Part shown: one piece after another, positions 32,836 to 43,149 of the stretch
Layout: every line of letters starts with the position of its first letter
How positions within the stretch are numbered: the stretch's first letter is position 1
Assembly: GCA_031216915.1 (NCBI GenBank)
Contig: CM062290.1
Coordinates: 385,560,718-385,624,717 of the forward strand
Direction of reading: 5' to 3'
Source of the DNA: Pictodentalium vernedei
Lineage: Eukaryota; Mollusca; Scaphopoda; Dentaliida; Dentaliidae
DNA length: 64,000 nt
Made by a program: the position numbers and the translations under genes
The notes under the pieces: model-generated
What the model was told of the DNA's origin: nothing
The model's database searches: none
What the model saw: only the letters and a program-made list of their open reading frames with translations

Positions 32836-35724
32836 TTAGTGGACGACATTCTGAGCAACAGATAACGGACCTAAACAATGCAGGTCTCCAGAAATGGACT
32901 CAATATTTCTGAGATAAAAATTCGTAAATGTGGATGGCCGAGACCAATAAGCAGCCTTCATTAAATCTGTAATAGCAACACTATTAGCATAAGCCCAGGA
33001 AGTAGAAAGAGCTCTTACTTCATGAGCGGAAATCTTAAGCACAGACTGCTGAGAAGAAGATAAACTCTCATAAGCAGTACGGATAGTTAATTGAATCCAT
33101 CTAGCAATAGAATGGACCGAAATGTCCTTTCTATTAGGCATCAAAGACAGAAATAAACGTTTCCGTCCCTTTCTGATAAACTGAGATCTCTGTTTATAGA
33201 TACGTAACGCTCTAACAGGACAGAGTAAAGGCCTACGCCCGTCTGAAGACAGAAGAGCCTTAATAACAATAGGTTCCGGATATTTATTAGGAGCCTGATT
33301 CTTAGCTAAAAAGCCCACATTAGTAGTGAAGGTGATAGTGTTCCCGACACTACGAGAGTGAGAATCATCCACCGACAGTGCATGAAGCTCACTGACTCTT
33401 CTAGCAGAAGAGAAAGCTAAGAGAAAAGCTGTCTTATAAGATAAGAATTTGAAATCTACTGTCCCAAGAGGTTCAAATGGCTTTACCTTCAATTTAAGAA
33501 GAACCCAAGCTAAATTCCATTTAGGAATTAATCTAAGAGTTCTGGGTCTATTTATCGTCAAGTTTCTAACCAACTTAGATAAAGAGACATTAGATCCAAT
33601 TTGTAAACTATCATGATGTGCATAGGTATCAGATAACATAGACCTATAACCCTTTATAGTAACAGGCTGCAGTTTGATTTCGTCAAATAAGTATACTAGA
33701 AAGTTTGCAATGTCTGGTATAGAGGGATCGAATATATCTACAGAATGATCCCTACACCAACGACGAAAAACCTTCCACTTAGCCACATAGTTTAGCAAAG
33801 AGGAGGTCCTCCTACAGTTAGAAATCGCGTCCACTGCTCGTCCTGTAAAGTGCTTGCCATGCAAGAAGGACCGCACAACGGAAAAACGTGAAGGTTGAGA
33901 CCTTGCGGGTTGTGATGGAGTTGGCGCGATTTCCCCTGCGAAAGAAGATCCTCCCGTGGAGGAAGCTTTCGCGGTAGGTCCCACAACAGACACCTGAGTA
34001 GATTTATCCACGGCCTCTGTGGCGACAGAGAAGCTACCAACAGAATCTTGCATTGAGATTGTTTTATCTTTAGCAATACTTGTTGAATTAACGGCGCTGG
34101 AGGATACGCATATCCTATCATTCCGTCCCAAGGGATCGACAGAGCGTCTACTGCAAATGCTCTTGGATCCGGACACGGAGACACATACGTCTGCAACTGA
34201 TTGTTGAGATGTGTCGCAAATAAGTCTATCATTGGCCGTTCCCATTGGTAGCAAATCTGATTGAATACTTGTTTGTTGAGAGTCCATTCCGACGGCAACA
34301 AGCGACCCTTTCGTGAAAGGGAGTCTGCTAGCACATTCAGACGACCCGGTATGTGACGGACCGAAAGAAGAACGTGATGTTCTAGCGCAAACAGAAGGAT
34401 TCTTTCCGTTAGATTGAACAACGGAACTGAATGAGTGCCTCCCTGATTCCGTATATACGCCACTACTGTCGTATTGTCGGATAGGATTTGGACATGAGCA
34501 TTGTGAATAATGTCCATCCAGTGACGTAACGCAAGCCAAATTGACATCATTTCCTTGATGTTTATGTGCTTGCACAGGAATTGCGGATCCCAAAGACCCT
34601 GGCATCTCGAATCCGTTGGGATTAACGATGCACCCCAACCTGTTTGACTGGCATCCGTCATAATGGTAAAACTCAGATCCGGCAACTGCAGCGGAACTCC
34701 CTGAGTTAACCACTGAATGTTTGCCCAAGTCTGAATCTCTTGTTTCACTTGATCTGACAAGAGAACGTCTACGTCGAGCGAATGAATTTTCACACTCCAA
34801 TTCTGAGTCAAGAAAATTTAAAGAGGACGTGTGCGTAACCGCCCCATCGGAATGAGATCCGCAGCGGCTCCGCACAGACCTATCAGTCTCATAAATTCTC
34901 TCGCTGTGACTTTGTCTGCGTGCAGACAATAGCGAGCGTAACAACTGACTAATTTCGCTCTGGTTAACGGCAGATGAACGAGATTGTTGTGCGTCTCGAA
35001 GCTCATTCCCAGATGAGTGAATGACTTGGACGGCACCAGATCCAACTTCTCCTCGTTTACTATAAAACCGAGACGTTGGAGCAATAGAAGTAGATTCTGA
35101 ACATCGTTCTGAAGCGTTAACTCGTTGCCGTACCTCTGAAGAATGTCGTCCAGGTAGGCCGACGTTACCGCAGACGAATGAGCTCGGAAATAGATCATTA
35201 CCGAGTTCATTACCCGAGTGAAAGCCCAGGGTGCTAGATTCAATCCGAAGCACATCGCCCGGAATTGATACACCACTCCTAGGACTGCGAAGCGTAGATA
35301 CTTTCGGAATGTCGGATGTACCATGATGTGAAAGTACGCATCTTTGAGATCTATGCTTGTTGCATAATCGTTCACCCGAATACTCGCTCTGACCGACCGA
35401 ATCGTCTCCATATAAAATTTTGGAGCGACGATCAGCTTGTTTATCCAGCTCAAATCTATGACTGGACGGAACGAGCCGTCTGGTTTCGGAACCAGAAACA
35501 GATGGCTGTAGAATCCCGGAGTTTCCTGGTTTTCTACGACCTATACCGCGTTCTTCATTAAAAGAGACTGCACCTCTGATAACAGAGCGTGTCTTTTCTG
35601 CGGATTTGACGAAAGTTGAGTCCACTTTGGACTTCGAGTTAATGGAGGCTTTCGTTTGAAGGATATCTTTAGACCTTCCGAAGTCACTCCTCTCACCCAA
35701 GGGTCGTCCGTAATCGACGCCCAT
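32836..35724 (-). CDS. DIRS tyrosine recombinase ORF, 962 codons, uninterrupted
   Basis: The C-terminal third (from about residue 620) is a tyrosine recombinase that would integrate the circular DNA copy of the element. It shows AKWKVFRRWCRDHSVD, FSSARRVSELHALSVDD (first catalytic Arg, about residue 772), KISAHEVRALSTSWAYANS (HxxR, about residue 900) and TFTNFYLRNIES (nucleophilic Tyr, about residue 935). The N-terminal ~600 residues, rich in Ser, Arg and Gly, overlap the RT/RNase H region in a different frame and resemble no domain I know. Long overlaps of this kind are described in DIRS elements. The true start is uncertain; 35724 is simply the first Met. All key residues are present. Confidence 0.85.
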   Translation of the reverse strand: MGVDYGRPLGERSDFGRSKDILQTKASINSKSKVDSTFVKSAEKTRSVIRGAVSFNEERGIGRRKPGNSGILQPSVSGSETRRLVPSSHRFELDKQADRRSKILYGDDSVGQSEYSGERLCNKHRSQRCVLSHHGTSDIPKVSTLRSPRSGVSIPGDVLRIESSTLGFHSGNELGNDLFPSSFVCGNVGLPGRHSSEVRQRVNASERCSESTSIAPTSRFYSKRGEVGSGAVQVIHSSGNELRDAQQSRSSAVNQSEISQLLRSLLSARRQSHSERIYETDRSVRSRCGSHSDGAVTHTSSLNFLDSELECENSFARRRRSLVRSSETRDSDLGKHSVVNSGSSAAVAGSEFYHYDGCQSNRLGCIVNPNGFEMPGSLGSAIPVQAHKHQGNDVNLACVTSLDGHYSQCSCPNPIRQYDSSGVYTESGRHSFSSVVQSNGKNPSVCARTSRSSFGPSHTGSSECASRLPFTKGSLVAVGMDSQQTSIQSDLLPMGTANDRLICDTSQQSVADVCVSVSGSKSICSRRSVDPLGRNDRICVSSSAVNSTSIAKDKTISMQDSVGSFSVATEAVDKSTQVSVVGPTAKASSTGGSSFAGEIAPTPSQPARSQPSRFSVVRSFLHGKHFTGRAVDAISNCRRTSSLLNYVAKWKVFRRWCRDHSVDIFDPSIPDIANFLVYLFDEIKLQPVTIKGYRSMLSDTYAHHDSLQIGSNVSLSKLVRNLTINRPRTLRLIPKWNLAWVLLKLKVKPFEPLGTVDFKFLSYKTAFLLAFSSARRVSELHALSVDDSHSRSVGNTITFTTNVGFLAKNQAPNKYPEPIVIKALLSSDGRRPLLCPVRALRIYKQRSQFIRKGRKRLFLSLMPNRKDISVHSIARWIQLTIRTAYESLSSSQQSVLKISAHEVRALSTSWAYANSVAITDLMKAAYWSRPSTFTNFYLRNIESISGDLHCLGPLSVAQNVVH

Positions 35725-36107
35725 TCTTGTGAAAAGCTCGACAACCTTCCGCCAACCGGTACGCGATAGAGGTTTAAGCCATCACCTCCTGGACCTGCGA
35801 GGCCTGCGGTAGGAGAAACCACGTCCTCCACGACCCGCACCTCGCCCCGTCGACCTCGGGGCATCCGACCGATTGTCCCGGCCCGAAGGACGTCCCGAAC
35901 GAGAGTCGCTACCCTGACGGTCTCTCGAATAAGACCAAGAGGACGCACCGGAACCTCTATAGGAACCTCTCTTGGGCGCATTAGACCCAGAAGTGCCTGT
36001 CTTATTCTTGTCTGCTGTATCTGGCTTCTTAGAGGCAGATTTGAACAACAGAGAATCCAAAGCTTTCTTTGTAATTTTATCATAAATAGCAGAAAGCTTG
36101 CCGTCAA
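33792..36107 (-). pseudogene. RT / RNase H / C-terminal domain ORF of DIRS element B
   Basis: One frame holds RT with SWINKLIVAPKFYMETI, SIDLKDAYFHIMVHP (motif A), FGLNLAPWAFTRVM (motif B) and AYLDDILQRYG (motif C, at 35139-35160), then RNase H with IMTDASQTGWGASL, HINIKEMMSIW and ILSDNTTVVAYIRNQGG, then ERPMIDLFATHLNNQL and YPPAPLIQQVLLKIKQS, the DIRS C-terminal domain sometimes called Dam-like. Two in-frame stops interrupt it: one near 35541 upstream of RT, and one at about 34815 between RT and RNase H, where A reads through with His. The frame upstream to 36107 overlaps the end of the Gag-like ORF. Confidence 0.9.
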
Positions 36108-37906
36108 AGAGAAGTTCTCCGGAGACCGAAGCGACTCTAAGAGAGTTCTTCACCTTAGAATCCACAAGTGTGGATGTAGCTAGGGCTGCGTCACGTCTAA
36201 CCAACTCCAGATTTGCCACTGAAAGGGCGGAGTTACACGTGGAATAAGCTACTGCCCTTGAAAGAAGTCTTAAAGAGGATTGTATATCCTGAAACTCTTT
36301 CCCTTGAAGGCGCAGTGATAACGCCTTAGTAAGGTGATCTGCGTAAGATAAGGCATCTAAATTGGCTCTGTTAGACGCAATAGCTGTTTCCAACACCGCG
36401 GTTGGAATAGAAGCCGACGACGGTAATGATAGCTCTAAGTCTTCCGCCTCGTCGTCCATACACAGAGGAACTCTCGGGATACCCTGTCCTGCCGTATCGA
36501 ATTTATTTTATTTATTGCATTAATGAAAGGCAGGTTGAGAGTATTAGCGGACAAGAAACCTGCTTTCCCCGTCTTGGAAGCAAGTTTAAATATAGCGTCG
36601 TTCAATAATTCAAATGTTCTTGCAACATTATTGGACTGCGACGGAAACTCGGGAGCGATGTCCCTGAACCGCTCAAAAAATTCAGAGTCCAATGACGCTA
36701 TAATCCTCTTGTCCGGAACCGCAGCAGTCTGGCCCGACGGAACAACTTGAGGGAGAAAGTGCCGGATGAAGTCCACGGCAGCTTTATGTTGTTCCGAAAG
36801 GGATAGCACCAAATCATCCGTATCCCTTTCACCATCCGGTCAGACCTCATGATGTTCCCAGTCGTCCGCTCCCGATGCTTCGGCGGAGCGTACCGACCCA
36901 GCGCCGTCGGATAATTCTCGATCCGACACCGTTTCTGTCGGCTGCTGGGATGCTGCGATAAAGCTGTGCTATCTGCACAAGAATGTCCGGCGTTGAGACC
37001 TGCGGAGGCGCAGTCTTCCGCTGCTTCGCCGAGGGCAGCTCCGCATCAGATGGCTCCCGCATACTTTTTCTATGCGAACGTCCGGAGTCCATCGGTCTCG
37101 AATCCCTGGCTGCCGGATGGTGTGACCTGGTCGCCGTAACATCCTTGATCGGCAAAGCTGGTAATATATCGGCGGTCACGCAGCCAAGGTGCGGTCGTGT
37201 GCGCTGACGAGAAGAAGAAGCCTTAGCAGTCTCCGCGGACTGCCTATACAACGGAGCGTCCCGAGCGACGGACGTATGCTCCGCTTGCGACACATTTTGT
37301 GCGACACATTTTGTACCACAACATCTGGTCCCAGATGTTGTTGTACGAGAGAGGGGCCTCTCTCGCTCGCGGCCCGGCTGGACCTGGACGAGCTAGGAAC
37401 CGGACTCAAAGGCTTCCTCCGTTCTCGCTTACTATCCACCGTCACTGGGTGTGCACCTAGTATGTTTATAGTGCTCGCATCACCCAAAATTTCCTCCTGG
37501 ACCGCATCGGACGAACCCGGCTGCCGAACCATTCGGTGAATGGACGCTACACCGGGCGCTAGCTAGGGGACGACATTTGTCTAATCTCCATGAGCACTTT
37601 TGCCACTAGCTCTGAATTCATTTGTGACGACGGACGCACACTTGTAGAAGATAACATGGAAACATCACCCTGTTCTTGTTCCTCTGAAATAGAAACTGAG
37701 AGAGTAGAGTGACCTTGCTGAGAAAGAGCCGGCATAGCCCTTTCTCCAGAAACAACATACCGTGACACACATTTCCAATGTTTATCATCCCAAAATTGAC
37801 ATATAGGACAGGGATTAGTGCGAGAACACTGACTACAATTAATACAATGATCATGAAAGTCAGAGGAAGATTTCTTCCCATTACAATTTGAACAAACTCC
37901 TTTCAT
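35782..37906 (-). pseudogene. Gag-like ORF of DIRS element B, several frameshifts
   Basis: The start (37906) encodes CSNCNGKKSSSDFHDHC followed by CSQCSRTNPCPICQFW, a Cys-rich cluster that could bind zinc. Following pieces lie at 37532-37176, 37293-36847, 36812-36435 and 36459-35782. The last carries the YADHLTKALSLRLQGKEF stretch, GELLFDGKLSAIYDKITKKA and a basic Gly/Arg-rich end (GRGAGRGGRGFSYRRPRRS) suited to nucleic-acid binding. Four or more frame changes separate the pieces. The Gag role is inferred from position and composition. Confidence 0.72.
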
Positions 37907-38995
37907 TGTGAAAAGTCAACAACAAGTCCTAGTTACTCGCACAAACCCCTCACACAGAGATACATAATAACATGATCCATTAATAAATGAAAAAACAATT
38001 GTAAATCAAAATAATTTTGAAAAAATATTTTTTTCAGCGAAGCCCAAGTTGCTGAAAAGTAACGTTGAGCCCCGATGGATCCGATGGCAAAGTGTGGTCA
38101 AAAATTTAAAATTTATATTTAATAATTAATGAGACACTTACGGATAATATAAATGTATCTTATAGTGAGATAAACTACAGCAAAGGCAAACAGCCCCCCT
38201 CAAAAAAGGCTGTTGCCAATGTAAACAAACAGTGTAAAACTCCAGAAAACATGACTCCAGGCACTGAACAAACTGGCCCGGAATCAGTCATCAAAATTAC
38301 AGTCTATCTGATGCAAAACAGAGACTCCCAGGGGAGAATCTGCAGAACATCAGATGGAAGATGCAGAACACAACGTTTATACACCCATGGGTGAAAACGT
38401 AACTATGGGGAAAATAACAGAAAACATTCTGTATCCAAGCAACTCTGCCAGGAAAATTTTAGAAATGAACTTTCTCAAAAATATGCCAAAAGCATGGGAG
38501 AATTGCAAGGGGGGACTTTAGAAGGCTAGGGGAGAGGAAACACTGAATAAGCAGTGCAACATTTAGCAAGAATGACAACAAGAGGCCCATGCCTCGAAAA
38601 TAGGCAACTTAACATAATTTCATCAAAAAATTTTAAGTACAGCCCTGATATTTTTTTGTCACTTCTTTTTCCTCTCCTCCTTCTATCATCCTTAGAATCA
38701 CCATTTCTCCAAAAATTACGTGTCTGGCATCCTTTAAACTGAGATTTACAAGCACAAAGATCAGTGAGATGTTGACTGATGAAGGGCCAAACAGAGAATG
38801 ATAATTGGCGCCAATTTCGGGATGTCTGTCACACTGCGCATGCGCAGTGGGGGCGTAGTATGGAGGTCCTTTAGGACATGATTTCTTTTTGTTTTGGATG
38901 CAAATTTTGGGTATTGGGGGGCAAAATTTGTGTTTGCCCCTGGTTTTGTTAGAGTTAGCACCAGCTAAGTCTGGGTCATTGGTACAGTATAAAAA

Positions 38996-39598
38996 TATAT
39001 AAAAGAATCATAAACATCTACTGAGCATGTCTTGCACTGCTGTCTTCAAGCATAAAGGATCTTTGTATGGTTAATAAATACACACCGACAAATGCTGTGA
39101 ATGGGTTAATCGATATGGCATGAGTGCCAGCGCTGAAGGATAAAATTAATTACACACCTTCAATCTATAAAAGCAGTTATTAGAAGGATACTCAGCAATT
39201 CATTTGACAACTATCCACAAAAAGAACACATTTTATCACCAACCAAATTTACAAGGGGAACCTGTGTTACTATTTCGGCCCCTGAGCTCCAATGTGTTCT
39301 ATGTGCCTACTGGAACATAGAACACATTGGAACTCGGGGGACAATTTTCAGCGATCGCCAGCTTTTCAAATTGTAATTGCCTTGCATGATTTGAAGAAAA
39401 TTCCAGTGAAATTTCACTTCTATTTAAAAATAGTCCATCAATGATTTTCATTTTCCGCATGGTTTAGTTTTGCTGTAGTTTTGCTGTAGATGACATGTAA
39501 TAAAGAAAAAGCATTCAATATATAGCTGTAGAGAAAACAAAATAATCATAACCCCTTAGAAAGAGGTATTCTGCAGTTTGAATTTTAAAAAAAGATAC
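38996..39598. repeat. fold-back repeat family, copy 1
   Basis: The stretch 39050-39510 is present in opposite orientation at 50985-51420. Shared blocks include 'AAAGAACACATTTTATCACC', 'TTTACAAGGGGAACCTGTGT' and 'TTCATTTTCCGCATGG'. Its centre is a hairpin, 'CCAATGTGTTCTATGTGCC' with complement, around 39290-39330. The family has no coding capacity. Confidence 0.7.
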
Positions 39599-39667
39599 AT
39601 CCATAAACAACACAGAATTCTACAGATTTTGGACTCCATTCCACATGATAAATTGGACCTCTTTTAG
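39599..39667 (-). CDS. EIF2A: EIF2A internal exon (third in window, 69 bp)
   Basis: This short exon reads KRGPIYHVEWSPKSVEFCVVYG, corresponding to the eIF2A segment with a 'GPIY-V-W' strand and an 'EFC-VYG' strand. The acceptor is a strong polypyrimidine tract, CCTTTTTTTTCAG. The donor is GGAT/GTATCTTTTT, which resembles the U12-type consensus GTATCCTTT with one mismatch rather than a U2 donor. The last base (T) joins AC of the next exon to make Tyr, giving the expected G-Y-M-P-A-K order across the junction. Confidence 0.9.
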
Positions 39668-40456
39668 CTGAAAAAAAAGGAAAGTGATTTCTTTAATCTT
39701 TTGATCCAACAAAAGTTTTATCTTGTTGTTACAAACATTTTTAGACACTGTGAAACCAGATTTTTAGCCGGCACTCAATTTAAACTAGAACTATTAATGA
39801 AGGTGATTAATACCAAAATTTCTAGCTTTCCAGAATGCACCTCCTAATGTGGTGCTTCAAAATCAGTCCAGATATATAGGAAGAGCTGTGCATCGAAAGA
39901 TTCTGTACAGCAAACACTATTAACTCTTAACCTGCGAAGTATTTTCAAGATATTTTTCATCAAATCCAGTCATGGCTGCAGTGAAGCAGCCTGGACTAGA
40001 TTTCATGAAAAATTCATCTGAACTTACCTTAAGAAAGCATTGATGAGAAAATCCATTCAATTTTCATGGAGAAAAAGGTATTAAATGTGTCCAAATTATA
40101 CTTATTTCAGTTACAAGAGAATTAATGTCCGAGGTAGGAAAATCTGCCAGCAGCATGCAAGGAGTTAAATCTAATTTCAAGGGGAGATATGTTGGTCAGT
40201 ATTGAAGCGACTTAAGATGCACATGTCCTTTTACAAGTCATCATGTACAAAAGGATTCATCAAAATCGAATCATCTTTCAGTTTCCATTCAAAAGAATTT
40301 ATACAGAAGTCTGCATCAAATCTAAGTTCAAGAGGATATAAACCAGTTAAAATCATTGCAGTTTAAAAATTCTGGAATTTGCCCATGTTCATTTGTTACT
40401 GATCATGTTCGGGAGTTTCATAAAATCAGTTCATAAATGTGTGAGGAGATGCATAT

Positions 40457-41264
40457 TAGGGCACGGCGAAGCTTCGAGATTCGATTTGAATCTTTGATGG
40501 GATTCGATTCTATTCAAATCTGTTATCACAGATTCGATTTTTCGAATCCTCCCAATTAGTTTCAACATACTCATCAAGAAGAACTTGTAATATTTATTGT
40601 TCTGGTGTATTTCATCCGCGAAGTCGGCAAATAGCCATTGCAACATATATCATCTGGTTGAAGGCTAGATTAGTTTTGGTGGTATGAATTTGTTATTCAA
40701 AATCAGTTTTATTAGAAATTATTGGAGACTGCCTACAGGCTCTCTCCAATAATTTGTAATAAAACAACTTTATATAAATAAAATATTTGCATTTGACTGA
40801 ATACAGCCGGTTTCAAGACAAGGGCCGTTAAGGTCAATAGAGTTACATTCCCATTAACAGTTGAAGGGGGGGGGGGGGGGGGGGGGGGGGTGTTTATCAG
40901 CACTATTCGATTGTGCTGATGTTGGATGAAATTGCAACGGACAATGCTGAATACCTCTTAATCAGATCTGCCTTTGAACCCGATGTTATGTCATAGTACT
41001 GACTTTCTCCCTTAACCTCGCAATTAAGAATTTTATATATCTGTTTCGTCTTGGATTCATCCCCTTCCCCTACGATAGAGCAAAATGCCGAAATACTTTG
41101 ATGGCTCCATAGTCTGTTTCTTTCTTTGTCGATCGATGCAATTTGGGCATACAGCACAGAGACGTTGCTGCAGAAATGGATTCAATTTGCATTCGATTTG
41201 AATCTTTTGCAAGATTTGATTGGGCATTCGGTTCGAGCCAAAAATGAGGATTAGCAGGGCCCTA
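40457..41264. mobile_element. hAT-like element, 808 bp, with target duplication
   Basis: Ends are TAGGGCACGGCG and GCAGGGCCCTA. Flanks ATGCATAT (40449-40456) and ATGCACAT (41265-41272) form an 8 bp target duplication with one mismatch. Subterminal repeats of 'GATTCGATTTGAATC' type occur on both sides. An 84-codon minus-strand frame at 40903-41157 may be a transposase remnant but shows no recognisable motif. A poly-G run lies at about 40866-40890. Confidence 0.82.
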
Positions 41265-41518
41265 ATGCACATACAAGAATCCCATAAAATAATCTATAAT
41301 AAAGCTTCTAAATTCAGGGGGTGACACCTTGACTGAAATCATTCGACTTTAAAAATTCGGAAACATGTTCACTTGTTAGTGTTTATGTATGAGAAGTTTC
41401 AAGTGTATATGTTTGAGAAGTTTCAGTGAAATCGGTTCATAAATGTACGAGCAGTTGCACCCACATAAATCTCACTTGGAATCTCATTTTCACATCTATA
41501 TTGAATCTTCAAAGTTAA

Positions 41519-41759
41519 CCCTTTACCTAACGAATCGCCCGCATCTGTCCGTGTAATATGCAAATTGAGTAGTTGAAAAAATTAAATTATTCAAAATATT
41601 TCAACAAAACCATATCATGTGACCCCTCATTGGAACGAGCTCATTGAGCTCATTCCAATGAGGGGTCACAGGGTATGGTTTTGTTGAAATTGTTTGAAAA
41701 TTTTTTTAAAATTATATTTAAAATAATAAACTTTGATATCGTCTGCGTTGGGTAAAGGA
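41519..41759. mobile_element. piggyBac-like MITE, 241 bp
   Basis: TTAA at 41515-41518 precedes CCCTTTACCTAACG, and the right end reads GCGTTGGGTAAAGG, with a decayed TTAA (TTATAA). The core palindrome has arms 'AACAAAACCATATCATGTGA' and complement around GAGCTCATTGAGCTC. Confidence 0.8.
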
Positions 41760-42982
41760 TTATAAGGGAAATAACCTGGTTAAACTTGTCACAGATTAAA
41801 AATTGGGAAAAGTGTGCATGTTCTCTTATCGTGATCATGGTGATGTTTACGATGTTTCATCAAAATCAGTTCATTAATCTAGGACTTTCACACACAAGAA
41901 TTTCATTTGGGAATCCATAATAAATCCCAACAGAAGGGGAGGTAACTTGGTTAAATTTGTTGTAGGTCACAATTTTTAGAATAGGTACATGTCCACTTGC
42001 TGGTCGTAATGTTTGAGAAGTTTCATCAAAATTGGTTCATAAATATAGCTTCCTATAAATCCAAATATGAACATGGGTTCACATTTGGGCTTATAGAAAG
42101 CCCAAATATAAACCCAGGGACTGGGTTTGAACAAACATTTTGAAGAAATGAATTTTTCTCATATTGGCTGTATACCAAATCTTTGTCGATTCTGACTGGT
42201 GGATTCCCAAATGTGAACCTGGGGATATGGTTTGTACCAACTTGCATTTGATACCCCTAAGGATTTTATAAACCAAATATCAAAATATTATTGGCAGGTC
42301 TGGAAAGGATTTTTTCTTAATTTTTAAAAACAAGAAAAAGAGTGACTCAATGTTTTCCCATGACTGGGAAGTATTAAAATGGAATCCCCATATGTTAATC
42401 TATGACACAACGAATCGTAATTTTTGACTCTCTCGATTTTATTAATCGTAAGGATACTTTATACCATATAATTATCTCTTCTGTGCAGTTTTGGAAATTT
42501 GGACGTATGAAAATTTCTAGAATAAAATGTTTTTTGCATGAATCAAGTACTTACATTCCAATAATACTACATACCAAATTTGGTTCCAATACCCATCGAT
42601 TGTGAAAATAGAAATTTCAACAGTGGCTAAAAATCTTCCCCCTTCAAAAACTAAAATATTTCCCTTTAAACTTCCCTTCAACAAACTTTACTGTAACCTC
42701 AAAAGGAGATAAATACCAAATTTCAACTAATTCCATCTATCGAATCATGAGATGTTGTTTTTTAAAATTTGGGGTAATTTTCAACCACCCTGTCCCTAAG
42801 GGGCATAGCAATTTTGTGAACAAAATCAAAATGTGATGTCATAAACAATTCCCTCAAGTTTTTGAAGTTTTGGAGTATAAGTCATGAATGCCATGTACAC
42901 AGACGGATGATGGATGGCAGATAAAGAATGATCATTAAAGCACACCCTGACTTTCAGTCAGGTGGGCTAAAAAAGTACTCAC

Positions 42983-43096
42983 CAAGTGGAACCAGACAGC
43001 TGTCTCTGTCTTTGACACTGATAAAATGTAAACCCTGTTCTCCATAATATGACTGTTCAGAAACATCACAACTTGTTATAATCACCAATCCTGTTC
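42983..43096 (-). CDS. EIF2A: EIF2A internal exon (second in window)
   Basis: This exon encodes a further propeller strand set of eIF2A. It completes the Gly codon begun in the previous exon and reads TGLVIITSCDVSEQ, then SYYGEQGLHFISV and SCLVPL. The 'SYYGEQ-LH-I' stretch is a strong eIF2A signature. The acceptor is TATATTTAG/GAACAG and the donor is CTTG/GTGAGTAC, both ordinary U2-type. The exon ends with the first base of a codon (G), and the following exon supplies CT to make Ala. The 3' end of a Helitron-like repeat lies only 12 bases inside the downstream intron. Confidence 0.92.
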
Positions 43097-43149
43097 CTAA
43101 ATATAAAACATATTATTCATTTAGTATATTTATATTTATTGGTGTTTAA

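Larger units (their letters stand above)
31846..38995 (-). mobile_element. DIRS retrotransposon B (7.15 kb), best-preserved copy
   Basis: Terminal inverted repeats lie at 31846 to about 32160 and about 38760-38995, sharing 'GACCCAGACTTAGCTGGTGC', 'TAACAAAACCAGGG', 'CTGCGCATGCGCAGTG' and 'GAAATTGGCGCCAATT'. An internal complementary region is at 32160-32235. Coding order on the minus strand is gag-like (37906-35782), RT/RNase H/C-terminal domain (36107-33792) and tyrosine recombinase (ORF 35724-32836), the last overlapping RT/RNase H in another frame. It lies head to tail with A, and the two share the end-to-end junction sequence. Confidence 0.92.
16424..39598 (-). other. probable U12-type GT-AG intron of EIF2A (23.2 kb)
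   Basis: The intron begins GTATCTTTTT (one mismatch to GTATCCTTT) and ends TTCTTTAACATTTTAAAACAG. TTCTTTAAC differs from TTCCTTAAC at one base and lies 12 bases from the AG, and there is no polypyrimidine tract. Together these favour the minor spliceosome, although a weak U2 intron is not excluded. The intron holds SINEs, a long tandem array, TTAA elements and the DIRS tandem pair A-B. Confidence 0.7.
39900..42970. mobile_element. Helitron-like element (HINE family 2), interrupted
   Basis: The right end, CACCCTGACTTTCAGTCAGG then TGGGCTAA, is a hairpin followed by CTAA, nearly the same as at 61030-61061. A short ACGG/GATG-rich stretch (42901-42918) precedes it. Upstream are degenerate tandem units with 'AAGTTTCATCAAAATCAGTT' and 'CATAAATGT'. 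A hAT MITE and a TTAA MITE are nested inside. The left end was not identified; 39900 is approximate. Confidence 0.55.
39668..42982 (-). other. EIF2A intron, 3.3 kb, U2-type
   Basis: This is a GTGAGT...TTTTTTTTCAG intron between exons two and three of the window. It is filled with a diverged Helitron-like repeat, into which a hAT MITE (40457-41264) and a TTAA MITE (41519-41759) have inserted. No additional coding exon was seen. Confidence 0.8.

Noticed and set aside
40903-41157. Transposase gene in the hAT-like element
   Set aside because: Only 84 codons with no recognisable hAT dimerisation or zinc-finger motif; noted as a possible remnant within the element only.
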